A stretch of 64,000 bases of DNA from Brachypterus glaber (Eukaryota; Arthropoda; Insecta; Coleoptera; Kateretidae): assembly GCA_958510825.1 (NCBI GenBank), contig OY294044.1, positions 98,680,893-98,744,892 of the forward strand, read 5' to 3'. Below, piece by piece: positions 11,258 through 21,470 of the stretch (position 1 is its first letter; each line of letters begins with the position of its first letter). Under the pieces are notes generated by a model that was given only the letters and a program-made list of their open reading frames with translations, did not search any database and was not told the DNA's origin. Both the position numbers and the translations under genes were made by a program.

Positions 11258-12000
11258 GTACAAAACATCTGATCGTTGTTTATCACTTGAGTGCCATCTG
11301 GAGGCACTGCGTGAACGTAAAAACCCCACTCAGACATGCGGTATTTTTGAATGTATTTAAACTAATTGAAATTTATAAAAAAAATCGAAAATGAGTATTA
11401 TTACCACAACTATCACAAAAGCAAACTTTAAACCAAAAGAAGGTATTTTCTTTTCGTTTTTGTGCATAACGAACCGAAAAATCATAATATAAACTTTAGG
11501 ACAAAGAACAAAATTTTTCTTGTTGAGTCGTGTAATAGTTATTATTTTCATATATTTTGACCATCGCTTAAAATTGGATTTGTTAAAAATTGTAATTAAT
11601 GGAAACCGAAACCCCCCGTCCAGACGTGACTAGTACATTGTCATCAGTGGTATATTATTATTATCCATTGTAATACCTAAAATATAAGCTGGGGTTATAA
11701 AACAAAATGGTATCTAATTTGAAATTTTGGTCATGCGTTAGTCTTTTGTTCTACAGTAGACAATTGATTGGCATTTGAATTTGGCCAAATGTACCAAATG
11801 AGCACCATTTATAGATTTTAGTTTCAAAATAGGAATTAAAATAAAAACGAACTGCCGATCAAAAGAGATTTTTGCCGAGTACAATTATCATTCCAGTGGC
11901 ATTCCCATATTATATTTTTAAAAAATTGGAGGTTCCTTAGCAGGCCTTTTTCTTTTTCGTGCCTATACCTCCAAGAGTTTTAGTGGTAACTGAAAAATGT
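11258..12000. other. no gene recognised
   Basis: AT-rich. The segment just upstream of the relic (to about 11340) may be its former 5' region (GAGTGGGGTTTTTACG on the minus strand) but cannot be assigned. Confidence 0.45.
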
Positions 12001-12009
12001 ATAGATTTT

Positions 12010-12735
12010 TTATTTGAATTTATTAATATTTATTCTTTTGGTTTATATATTATTCACAGCGCCCGCGCTAGAATAATATTATACGGTAGTTCCGAATTTT
12101 CAAAATTTTTCAAAAATCCTCCTAGATAAAAAATTTTTGGATATAAATTTATTTCATAAAAAATTATTATTATAAATTGTTTTCTTTTTTTTTAAATGTC
12201 CGTCCGTCTGATGTCACGATTTTTGTAAACACGATAACTCGAGAAAGAATAATCCGATCTACTTGATGTTTTCCGAAAAAATCAAGGTCTACAAGGGGAA
12301 GATCCCTATTGTTTTTAAAAGTAATCCTCCCCAAAACAAAAAAGTTATGGGGGCTTAAACTTTTAAATTTTTTTATTTGTATTTATTAATATTTATTCTT
12401 TTGGTTTATATATTATTCACAGCGCCCGCGCTAGAATAATATTATACGGTAGTTCCGATTTTTCAAAAATTCTCAAAAATCGTCCTAGACAAAAAATTCT
12501 TGGATATAAATTTGTTTTATAAAAAATTATTGTTATAAATTGTTTTCTTTTTTTTTTATGTCCGTCTGTCTGTCCGTCCGTCTGATGTCACGATTTTTGT
12601 AAACACGATAACTCAAGAAAGAATAATCCGATCGAAAAAATCAAGCTCTACGAGGAGAAGGTCCCTCTTGTTTTTAAAATTAATCCTCCCCAAAGTAAAA
12701 AAGTTATGGGGGGTTAATTTAAAAAAAAAATCGAA
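12010..12735. repeat. direct duplication of a 363-bp unit
   Basis: A unit containing TATATTATTCACAGCGCCCG, TAGAATAATATTATACGG, GTCCGTCCGTCTGATGTCAC and AACACGATAACTC occurs twice in tandem; GCCCGCGCTAGAA is at 12061 and 12424, a period of 363. Related single-copy sequence lies at 55.86-56.2 kb, and fragments near 51.9 kb. Confidence 0.85.
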
Positions 12736-12760
12736 AAAAAGCTGAAAGAAAATTCCGATT

Positions 12761-12907
12761 AGGGAACGTTCAATTATTACGTAACGCTCCTAGGGGGGGT
12801 GGGGGTCATTTTAGAGTGTTACGCCCATGTTAATGGTATGGGAAAATAGCGTTACAGGGGGGGTCCAAAATGATCAAAATTTGCGTTACGTAATACTTGA
12901 ACGTTCC
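12761..12907. mobile_element. PIF/Harbinger-like MITE (GGGAACGTTC tips, TTA target)
   Basis: GGGAACGTTCAATTATTACG at the left is inverted at the right (ending CTTGAACGTTCCC), and TTA directly abuts both ends. The core holds GTTACGCCCATGTTAATGG. A TTA target with G-rich tips is typical of PIF/Harbinger MITEs (family knowledge). It interrupts the repeat family that is uninterrupted at 55.9 kb, so its insertion is the younger event. Partial relatives lie at 38.77, 41.24, 45.45, 45.82 and 47.07 kb. Confidence 0.8.
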
Positions 12908-12939
12908 CTTAACATTTTTTTCAGAAAAAAATATTTTTA

Positions 12940-13200
12940 TTGTAAGTATCAAATCTACCAATTTTAAAAGTAATCCCCCCAAAAACAAAAAATTATGTGG
13001 GGTTAAACTTGAAAAAAAAATTAAAAAAATATAATTTTAATGTTTCTTTATTTTCCTTTTGCAAAAAAGTTTTTTTTTAATTTTTTTCTTTGTGTAAATT
13101 TTTTTTTGCAAAAAAAAATTTGTGATTTTTTTTTTATTATTCGTATTTCAAAAAGTATTTGGTAAAATGCAGTATACCATTTCCTGTGAATAATATATGT
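12940..13200. repeat. continuation of the GATAACTC / AAAAGTTATGGGGGG repeat
   Basis: Sequence after the MITE (AATCTACCAATTTTAAAAGT, then a GGTAAAATGCAGTATACC stretch ending CTGTGAATAATATATGTTC) matches 56.0-56.21 kb. The end looks like an inverted counterpart of TATTATTCACAG at 12.05 kb, so the whole of 12.04-13.2 kb may be one element. Confidence 0.55.
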
Positions 13201-13979
13201 TCACGGCTTGTTTTGTTTTTATTACGACAAATAGTAGGCAAGTTATCGATAAAAAATATGTTTTGTTGTGCCCTTTACCCTCTATATTTTCCTTAATCCT
13301 TAAACGGACCCTCGCTTATAAAAAATAAAACCACAATTTTAGTATGTGTTTTTTACTCCTAAAGGACAAAATACGAAATACGAAAAATAACATCAAAAAA
13401 TATTTTTTTTTAATTTTTCCATGGCTAGTACTAAGCAAAGTGCTGTAATCACTAAGAGCACAAACAAAAAGGGAGCGCTAATATCGCACGGTATTAAACG
13501 TATGTACATCTCTGAATATACACACACAAGTCCTGAAATATAAGAATTTTCAAATACTAAGTATGTCCCTTCCAGGGCACAAAACCCGTATAAGGGTTAA
13601 AAAGCCTATTTCATTTTTTTAAGCAGTGATTTTTTCCATAATTTTATCTCTCAATTTTTTATCTGTCAGTAGAGAGCCATAGAAAAAATAACACTTTTTT
13701 GACAGATTCATAGTCAGACGGACAACCCATCGATCAAAGAGTTCCATTTTTCGTTTTTAATATACGAACCCTAAAAAATATATTCATAATAATAATTCAT
13801 TGATAATAATAATTTATGCATGGCAGATCGGGAATAACAGAAAATAATACAGGACTGTATTGCTTTAAAACGTGTAGTAACAATTCCTTGAAAAAACGAC
13901 AGATTTGATTTAGTTTGGCACTAAAATTTAATTAGTTTATTGACTGCTACTCTTCTAATGGCGCTAATTTTTACAATAT
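13201..13979. other. AT-rich stretch, no gene
   Basis: No motif recognised on either strand. Confidence 0.5.
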
Positions 13980-13987
13980 ATGCATAT

Positions 13988-14748
13988 TAGGGTGGGCCGT
14001 TCCTATATAGGTGTTTTATTTTTTTTTTGAAAATCCAATGGGGGGGGCGGAAGATGCGTATTGCAAAGAGAAAAAAGCCTATATTTTATTTTATTTATTT
14101 TTTCAAATTTTGTACCCTCTACAAAGGTGTACATTTTGTAACTTTTAGGAAAAATGTTAAAAAAATAAAAATAAGAAAAATGCAAAAACTGTTTTATTAA
14201 AAAACAAATAAATTTTACAACCGAAAATGACATTTACAAACATCCTAGGCCATATTTTAAGCCACTCGATATTCTGCTTTGTGGTGGAATTGAGGCGTAA
14301 TTTCACGTGATTTAACTCTTATGCGAATAACCCAAAAAATTGCTCCGAAAAAATAAGAAAATATGTGGGCGAATAGAGAATTTTATAAGCTTTAAAATGA
14401 AGTATCACCTCCCTGTCTGTTAAAAAAAACATCCTCCCTTGCCCCCCAGTCACCATCGTGCCCCCTAAGCATACCAAATATATACCAAAAAAATATCTGG
14501 GTTCCAAATTTCAAGTTGATATCTTAAGCCGTTCAAAAGTTAAATGGGGGAGGCGCTTTTGACACGCTGTGTATACGTTACAAATGTGAGAAATACCATA
14601 TTTTCATTAATATTAAAAGCTTTGTAGAGGGCTCAAGCTGACCTTTAATCTGTTTCTGCTTTTGCACACACAATAGGCATATGAGAAGGCATATTTTGGC
14701 GGTTATTGCGTTTTGAAATTCCAGATTTCAATTTTTCGGCCCACCCTA
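13988..14748 (-). mobile_element. hAT-type MITE with TAGGGTGGGCC tips
   Basis: TAGGGTGGGCC at 13988 and GGCCCACCCTA ending at 14748 are inverted, flanked by a perfect 8-bp duplication ATGCATAT (13980-13987, 14749-14756). Eight-bp duplications and a YARNG tip are hallmarks of hAT elements, and the target fits the nTnnnnAn preference. The interior has CACACAATAGGCATATG and CACGTGATTTAACTC stretches. A second copy in the opposite orientation is at 48172-48954; minus is used here only to record that opposition. The interior also carries a CAGTGCGGTCC-like fold (AATAGAGAATTTTATAAGC, GTTCAAAAGTTAAA). No transposase. Confidence 0.9.
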
Positions 14749-14896
14749 ATGCATATAGCTTGTTAATTATGTTATTGACTTTTTCTATTATTGCTATTAC
14801 TGTACTACATATCTTTAAAACGTTTTTATTAAAAAAATATATTGAAATTCGCTTATTTCTGAAATTAGTTCATAAGAGCGGCGCTAAAACCATTAA

Positions 14897-15524
14897 GGGG
14901 TTATATGCCTTCTGGCTCGGGAAAATTAAGGGTTTTTATTCATTTTTTTCAGGTATGGAATCACAACTTTATTCAAACGACCTACAAAATATTAATTAGT
15001 ATATGTTTTGATGTGTTTGTGCAACATTTTTTATTGGAAAATTATGAAAACCATGGTCCTGCCCCGAAACGCATTCTTTTGCTCTCGTTTTTGGGTGTTG
15101 TTCCTAATTACATTAGCTGGTTCGTGAACGAAGGGTTTCGCAAAAAAAATTACAAAAATGGCGATGATTTTCCCAAAAAATGGATTTTCGATTGTCCGAA
15201 AATTGATTTTTCCCTGAAAAAGTAGAAATTTTCGTTCAAATCCCTTCGCTCGCTAACTAGCGTTGTAATTAGGAACAACACCTAAAAATTTCAGATTCAT
15301 CGGTAAATTGGTTTTCGAAAAATCGTGATCACCGCAAACGATAGAAAAAAAGGCGTTTTGGGGCAAGGGCCAAAATTTTCCGAATTTTCCAATAAAAAAA
15401 ACACCAACACATCAATACATATGCTATTTGATATTTTGTAGGTCGTTCGAATAAAGTTGTGATTACGTACCTGAAAAAAATCAATAAAAACCCTTAATAT
15501 TCCCGAACTAGAAGGTATAACCCC
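14897..15524. mobile_element. palindromic element bounded by TTAA
   Basis: GGGGTTATATGCCTTCTGG at the left is inverted at the right (GAAGGTATAACCCC). TTAA directly abuts both ends (14893-14896, 15525-15528), as expected for a piggyBac-type target. Inverted matching runs inward through GGGTTTTTATTCATTTTTTTC, TCACAACTTTATTC and ACGACCTACAAAATAT to an inner stem (GTGTTGTTCCTAATTAC at about 15096 against 15273-15289). Two overlapping plus-strand frames (14706-14999 and 14905-15225) exist only because the palindrome happens to lack stops; they match nothing I know. Confidence 0.8.
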
Positions 15525-15528
15525 TTAA

Positions 15529-16115
15529 CGATTTAAGAATGGAGCCACGCAGAACACCTGATTTATATCTACTAGAATTACGATGTTAATATCTTCTGTT
15601 TAGTGTATTATAACTTAAACTAATGATACGAAACTGTTTTTACTGACTTAAGGTAAATCTTTCACATTATGGGTTGGTATTATAGGCGGCATATAATAGG
15701 CCCTTTATTTCTTCACTACTGCACTGCTTTGAAAATTATACTGTAGCACGTGGTCCGAACGGCCTTACGAGGTTGTAAAAAATCACTCGTATTATATTTT
15801 TTCCAATATAATGCATAATTCATAGATCTCCAGGCCGAATCTTGCAGATACATATGGCCACGTGCTCGGAGGCCGTTTTAGTCATGAGGCAGTGATCGCA
15901 GCCGTAAAAGGGAATCGATTTTAAATAGATTTTTAACTAGGTACTATTGTAGTATCGACATAGTATGCGATGATAAATAAAAAATGTATATTTTTGTGCT
16001 GCTGTTAGAATAATTTTAAACAAAAGTTAAATGCCAGCATTATTAGAACTGATATGTACTGTACTGATATGTACTGTACTGATATGTACTGGTACGGGTA
16101 AAACCGGAAGTGATG
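15529..16115. other. no gene; short GATATGTACT repeat
   Basis: Nothing recognised apart from three tandem copies of TGTACTGATATGTACTG-type sequence at about 16048-16090 and an AAAACCGGAAGTG scrap at 16101. Confidence 0.5.
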
Positions 16116-16123
16116 CATGTTTT

Positions 16124-16931
16124 CAGGGCCGTAGCGAAGGAGATTTGGTGGGGGGGGGAGGAGGTCAAAAATTACAACTTTTTTAGCCTAAAAACACAAC
16201 TTTTTTCCTCGACAAAAAAAGTTCATGACTAAAAAAAAAAAAAGGTCCCACCCTTTCTCAAAAAAAAAGTTCATTCATAAAAAAAGTCCCCACCCCTTTC
16301 TAAATAACAAAATAAACGTTGTTTTAAAAATTTGATGCTTTTAAGTTTTAAAGCTTTTTAAAGAAAGAGGATTAAGTTGAATTTTTTAAATTCTATTTCT
16401 CAAATTACACATTCTGGTTAAGTTATAACATAAATATATTTATATTTTTTCAAGGTTTGAGAATCCTTACTTTTATATATCTTAATCTATGAAGTTTACA
16501 ACTTTTTTCACAAGATTAAAAATTTATAATTTTATTATTTTTAACCCATGAAATATGCAAGTTTTATATTTTGAATCCACGAAATATGCAAGTTTTTTGA
16601 AAATCCAAACTTTTATATTTTTAATACTTGAAATTTACCACTTTTTTCCCAAAATTAAAAATGTATTATTTTATTATGTTTATCCCATGAAAAAATATGC
16701 AACTTTTATATTTTTAATCCATGAAATATGCAAAAAAATTTATTATAAGTTTTAAAAATCCCAACTTTTATATTTTTACGCCATAAAATTTAAAACTTTT
16801 TTTTCCCAAAATTAAAAATTTATTATTTTATTTTTTATTAACCCATGAAATATGCAACTTTTATTTTTTTAATCCTTGAAATATGCAACTTTTTTGATTT
16901 GAGGGAGGCTCCCCCCATAGCTACGGCCCTG
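16124..16931. mobile_element. hAT-type MITE with internal minisatellite
   Basis: CAGGGCCGTAGCGAAGG at the left and ATAGCTACGGCCCTG at the right are inverted, with a perfect 8-bp duplication CATGTTTT (16116-16123, 16932-16939). The interior is an imperfect tandem array of units such as ATGAAATATGCAACTTTTAT and CCCAAAATTAAAAATTTATT. Short frames inside come from the array. No transposase, so mobilised in trans (inference). Confidence 0.92.
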
Positions 16932-16939
16932 CATGTTTT

Positions 16940-17229
16940 GCTTGGAAGTTGTTCGAGTGCATGAAATGTACGAGAAAAGTTTCCTTTAAGCAATATTTTT
17001 TTGATATGCTAGAACTAAGTTATCTAATAATTCAAGTTGCTGGAAGGATATGTTGATGTACATAAAAATTTTAACATGGTGGTAATTTCACCAGTGAAAA
17101 TTATTGGTATAATTTGTACTTGTGAAATAAATAATCATGCATATTATATTTTAAAATACGCTTTGATTAAAGAATTATATGCCTGTCACTTCATATAAAA
17201 ATATATAAGGAAGGTTAAAAAACATCGTG
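16940..17229. other. AT-rich spacer
   Basis: Nothing recognised. Confidence 0.4.
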
Positions 17230-17453
17230 TATATAGTATATTACATAACTAGTGTGGAAAGTGACATATTTCACGCGAGTGAAAAGGTCTTCGAAAAAGC
17301 CGCCAGGCGAGTGAGAAAACCCCAGGAGTGTATGAAATACACTTTCCAACGAGTTATGTACACAATTTTTCCTACGATCCCGAAAAATATGAAGTTTCTT
17401 TAAAATTTTCTAATTTTTATTAATTTTTAAGAAAAGCAAAGCACAAAATATTA

Positions 17454-18374
17454 GAGGAAGGGTAGCAAATGTGGGCTAGGTCTTGTAATATGGGCTAGGT
17501 GGGTTTCTCAGCTATCCGATGCAGTTCTCTGCATCCGACTATCGCAAATTGTAAATTGCGAAGTTAAACTTTCACAGTAAAGATTCATTGATTAATTCAT
17601 ACATTCGTTGACGTTTGAGAATTTATTTTTATTTTCCGTCCTTTTCAGCAAGCCACAGAACTTTTTTAGGTAAGTTTATAAATTCCGTTACCTGATAGAT
17701 AACAACGTTTTCAAAACCATTTCTGCAACAAATTAAAGCCACATAATCGGGCTTTGATGTGTGCTTATTAGTTTTCTTCTAATTACTAGTTTACTTTTGT
17801 TGTATACACCGAGTATTTTTGCAATATGGGCCATCCCTGTGTTTCTATTATGGGCTATATAGAACTATGTATTTATGCCTAGAATTTTTCTAGGAGGCCA
17901 AGAAAAGATCAGCAACAGCCAAGAATAGAAGAAAATGGAACGAGGGCGATATGGAACTCGCTATAATAGCGATGAGGCAGTACGAGATGCGTACCTTCAA
18001 AGCTTTAAAAATGTTTAATATACCACGTTCTATATTAGGAGTTATTTGATTTATCATTTCATTTTAGATATAATTTTTATACTTTTAACTTATTGCGACC
18101 AATAAGATTGGTTGCCACTTCAAATCTAATATTTATTACACAATTTTGGGGGCAGCCCATATTTAGGGCCAGTTTCAAATCGACACAAAACTGCACCTTC
18201 TCACTATTTACGAAATAATGAATTTATTATTTGTTTTAATCAATATGAATTTATAACAGGTTGTGACTAATTAATATAGCTATCGTTGGGTACGTTTGGT
18301 ATTGGAATTAAACTTTTATTTATTTTTTTACAAGAAAAAATAAAATGGGTAGCCCATATTTGCTTCCTTTCCTC
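17454..18374 (+). mobile_element. pogo-like DNA transposon, internally deleted
   Basis: GAGGAAGGGTAGCAAATGTG at the left is inverted at the right (CATATTTGCTTCCTTTCCTC), with TA on both sides (17452-17453, 18375-18376). The element interrupts the dispersed repeat at a point where copy 2 (about 28235) reads AAAATAATTATAAAT without it, a natural empty site. A TA target plus a psq-type helix-turn-helix remnant inside point to the pogo/Tigger branch of Tc1/mariner. No DDE catalytic domain remains. AGCCCATA motifs recur inside both ends. Confidence 0.8.
17894..18050 (+). pseudogene. psq-type helix-turn-helix fragment of a pogo-like transposase
   Basis: Reading from 17894, directly after TTTTTCTAG (a plausible splice acceptor), gives EAKKRSATAKNRRKWNEGDM then ELAIIAMRQYEMRTFKAL and KMFNIPRSIL before a TGA. 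The RRKW-x-DMELAI...F-ALKMF-IPRS pattern is the pipsqueak-like helix-turn-helix found at the N-terminus of pogo/Tigger transposases and of some domesticated DNA-binding proteins. Only this domain (about 50 residues) is left. It probably came from an autonomous relative whose first coding exon was preceded by an intron (inference). Confidence 0.6.
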
Positions 18375-20168
18375 TAATAAATGGCATACAAATTTATATA
18401 TGTTGTCAAACAGGAAATATGATTTTCATTTACCTTTAGTTTTCTTGGTTTTATATTTAATACAATATAGGTATTATTGAACATAGCTGTTTAATGGGTT
18501 GCCTATATGCTTGTCCTAAATGAAGGCAAACTTAATAGTTAAATTATATTTCTGCCATATAAGGCAGTATTGTTTTACATTTCATAAGAAAAATAGTGTG
18601 TATTTTGATGTTTTTTATAAAATGTAAGGTAACTAAATCAAAATTAAGTAATTTTTATAAAATCTAGACAGTAATGGTTAAAATAGTTACGTTATAACTA
18701 TAGTTTCTATTTTTGACATAAAAAACAGAAATATTTGGATAAAAAAACATAAAATATATCAAAAAAGGCTGTGGTAAAAAGTGAAAAATTGCTTATAAAA
18801 TAAGGTGAATAAAATTCGTAGAATCTACGAGGTAAATATCTATATAAAATTAGGCAACCCTCCATACATATATATCACACTGGGGTGATATGAAAATATC
18901 AAACTAGTGTGATATAGGGCGTTTTCTAAAGAACAAAAGAGTGTGCTAAATGTCATTTTCATAGAGAATCGTGTGAAAATATATTTTTATTTAAGGTCTC
19001 AGGTCATGTCACAAAAATGTCCAAACTTTTCGCTCTTACCGAAAAAGTCCAAACTTAAATTGTGTTGGGATATTTCTAATTGCCCCCTATAATTTTTTTG
19101 TTTTGGCATGATTGGCTCTTTTATTGAAAATTATTTTTCATAAAAGAAAACATACGTTGATAGCAAGTTTTCTTCAATTTTTTAAATTTTTTAAAAGTTT
19201 AATACATTGGCTTTTTTATTACAGATTCGTGTTCAGCATCCCAAAATACACAAGAATAGGTGAGTAATACCCACTGGGTATCAACCCCAGCACAGACAAC
19301 TTTGTTTTTTTGTGGGCCTGTATAATTCTCCGCTGTGAAGCTACCAGGAGTATAATAAATATAGAAATACTAAGTATATACTTATATGAGCCATATAGCT
19401 TATGATTTAGAACAATTCACCAGGGTTGTTTGATTTTGTCCGGGTGGACAAAACTGGACGGAAGTAATCAAATTTTGGCGGACTGGACAAAATCAAAAAA
19501 ACTGATTTTGTCCACAAATTCTGGACAAAATTGGACAAAATCAAAATATAATTAAATATTAAATTTTATATAAATAATAAATACGTATTTATACGTAGAA
19601 ACATTTTAAAAAATGGACAAAATCAAAATAAAATTAAATATTAAATTATAAAACACGTAACTATTTTTATTAAATGCGTATTTATACATAGAAAAAAAAA
19701 TGGACAAAATCTCGGACAAAATCAAAACCAAATGTTAAATATTAAATACGTATTTATACATAACAACATTTAAAAAAACACACTTTAATTAAAACCAAAC
19801 ATAAAACAAAAATACCAAAAATATGTGACAAAATTTAGGTTAGTTAATCTAAAAGTTCTGTTTGAAATACTTATATATTGAAAATAATCGTCATTTATAA
19901 ATTTTAAAAATTTATTTTTTTCTTAAATTCGTTTCCTTTTCATAACTTATACAGCACGAATAAAAACAACAAAAAACTAAAAGTAGCAAACTCTTTGTTT
20001 TCTAAATCCAACACAGGCTTAAATTTAAGCTGCTGAATTCATCGGCGTTATATTTAATTTATTTGGTCTGGTTTCCAAGGTAAATCAAATTAAAAGGCCA
20101 AGAATAATAATTTTTAATATTTTCAGACCCATTTTTCTTAAAATCCTGAGAATAGTATAGGATGTGAT

Positions 20169-20476
20169 CAGGGCCGGCCTTTGCATTTCGGCGCCCTGAA
20201 GCAAGCCTTGAACTTGGCGTCCCTAAAAAAAAAGCTTTTTCCCCCAACCATAACTTGGCGCCCCTACTAAAAAAATGGCGCCCAAAAAAATACCCTCAAG
20301 AAAAAAAGCTTTGTCCCTGACGGTTTCTACCAAACTTGGCGCCCATACAAAAAAAAAGAGAAGACGCTGACGGTTTTTATCAAAACTTCAGGCTAAAAAA
20401 CGCCCCTCGGCGGCGCCCCTATAGGCTCGCGCCCTGAAGCAGAGGGTTCACTTGATTCATACAAAGGCTGACTCTG
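20169..20476. mobile_element. nested hAT MITE (CAGGGCCGGCC tip)
   Basis: CAGGGCCGGCCTTTG at the left and CAAAGGCTGACTCTG at the right are inverted with mismatches. The flanks GATGTGAT and GATGGGAT agree at 7 of 8. The interior repeats GCGCCCNNA motifs (TTGGCGCCCCTACTAAAAA and similar). It lies within the 19421-20974 element, so it inserted later. The minus-strand 62-codon frame crossing it is chance. Confidence 0.8.
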
Positions 20477-20494
20477 GATGGGATATATCAGACC

Positions 20495-20763
20495 TAGAGG
20501 TGTGCGTCACGAAAATTTCGCGGCGACTGTGTTTTTGTCAATTTTAGCCGAAAGCGGCGGCGCGCCTCCCGATGAGAAATTTACGACGGCGCGCAGCCGT
20601 CGCCGCTGCGGTGCTACTCTGCTAAAATTATTTTTTTAAGAAAATTTTTAGGAAAAATATTAAAATAATTTTAAAGCTTCACCAAATGAATCATTTTAGT
20701 GATTACCAGACGGCGTTCTGCGCCGCGCCGTGAATTTGGCGGCGGGGCACACGCACATCTCTA
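20495..20763. mobile_element. second nested GC-rich MITE (TAGAGGTGTGCGT tip)
   Basis: TAGAGGTGTGCGT at the left and ACGCACATCTCTA at the right are inverted. The interior is strikingly GC-rich for this window (GGCGGCGCGCC, CGGCGCGCAGCCGTCGCCGC, GGCGGCGGGGC). ATCAGACC precedes it, and GTCAGACC occurs 20 bp beyond the right tip, so the true right end may be at 20783 with a 7-of-8 duplication. Confidence 0.7.
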
Positions 20764-20977
20764 GTTGACTGGAGACTAGACTAGTCAGACCCCAGTTGGA
20801 AGTTGATATATTTTTTCCTTGACCATGTGATATTATAAGGGATAATTTTTGATTTTGTCCAGTTTTGTCCAATTTTGTCCAGTTTTATCCAATTTTGACC
20901 AGTTTTGTCCAATTTTGTCCGGTTTTGTCCACCGGCCTGGACAGTTTAAAAAAGTGTAGTTTTTTACAACCCTGCAA

Positions 20978-21379
20978 TTCACATATGAAAAATTTTATCA
21001 AATTCTTTAAAAGATAAAATTTGTCAGAACGGACATAAATTTTTATAAAAATATTAAAATACATAAATTTGATCGCGTAAATCCACGTAGCTACCATAAA
21101 TTACATTACCATTTTTATTGTTTTTAAGCAGGTATTCCTAATTTTAAATTTTTTTCATAAAAATTCACTTGGAACCAGTTCACATATGAAAAATTTTATC
21201 AAATTCTTTAAAAGATAAAATTTGTCAGAACGGACATAAATTTTTATAAAAATATTAAAATACATAAATTGGATCGCGTAAATCCACGTAGCTACCATAA
21301 ATTACATTACCATTTTTATTGTTTTTAAGCAGGTATTCCTAATTTTAAATTTTTTTCATAAAAATTCACTTGGAACCAG
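20978..21379. repeat. tandem duplication of a 201-bp unit
   Basis: Two adjacent copies (20978-21178 and 21179-21379) are almost identical; the visible differences include T to G in AAATTTGATCG versus AAATTGGATCG. The unit runs from TTCACATATGAAAAATT to CACTTGGAACCAG. The near identity indicates a recent duplication. The large hAT element sits at its left edge. Confidence 0.95.
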
Positions 21380-21470
21380 TTTTAAGTTTGTTTTACCGAG
21401 GCGTTTGGGACAGGTTATTCGGATTCTTTTATATTGTCTTTTTATACGGAAATGTAAAACTAAATGTATA

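Larger units (their letters stand above)
17230..18990. repeat. dispersed repeat, copy 1 (interrupted)
   Basis: GAGTGTATGAAATACACTTT, ACGAGTTATGTACAC and CCTACGATCCCGAA motifs begin the repeat. It resumes after an insertion with CATACAAATTTATATATG and ends near AGAATCGTGTGAAAATAT. The same order is found at 28035-29075. The inner part, from TTTCCTACGATCC to GGATCGTAGGAAA in copy 2, looks like an element with inverted tips. Near the end is a hairpin TATCACACTGGGGTGATAT. Confidence 0.75.
19421..20974. mobile_element. hAT-type element with GGACAAAA subterminal repeats
   Basis: CAGGGTTGTTTGATTTTGTC at the left matches an inverted right end (TTACAACCCTG), with a perfect 8-bp duplication CAATTCAC (19413-19420, 20975-20982). 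Both ends carry many copies of GGACAAAA or its inverse (19440-19720, 20850-20945), the usual layout of transposase-binding subterminal repeats. The interior is non-coding and holds two younger hAT-type insertions (20169-20476 and 20495-20763). Confidence 0.92.

Noticed and set aside
14706..15225. Two overlapping frames of about 100 codons
   Set aside because: They lie across a palindrome and a MITE end, and the lack of stops is explained by the repeats.
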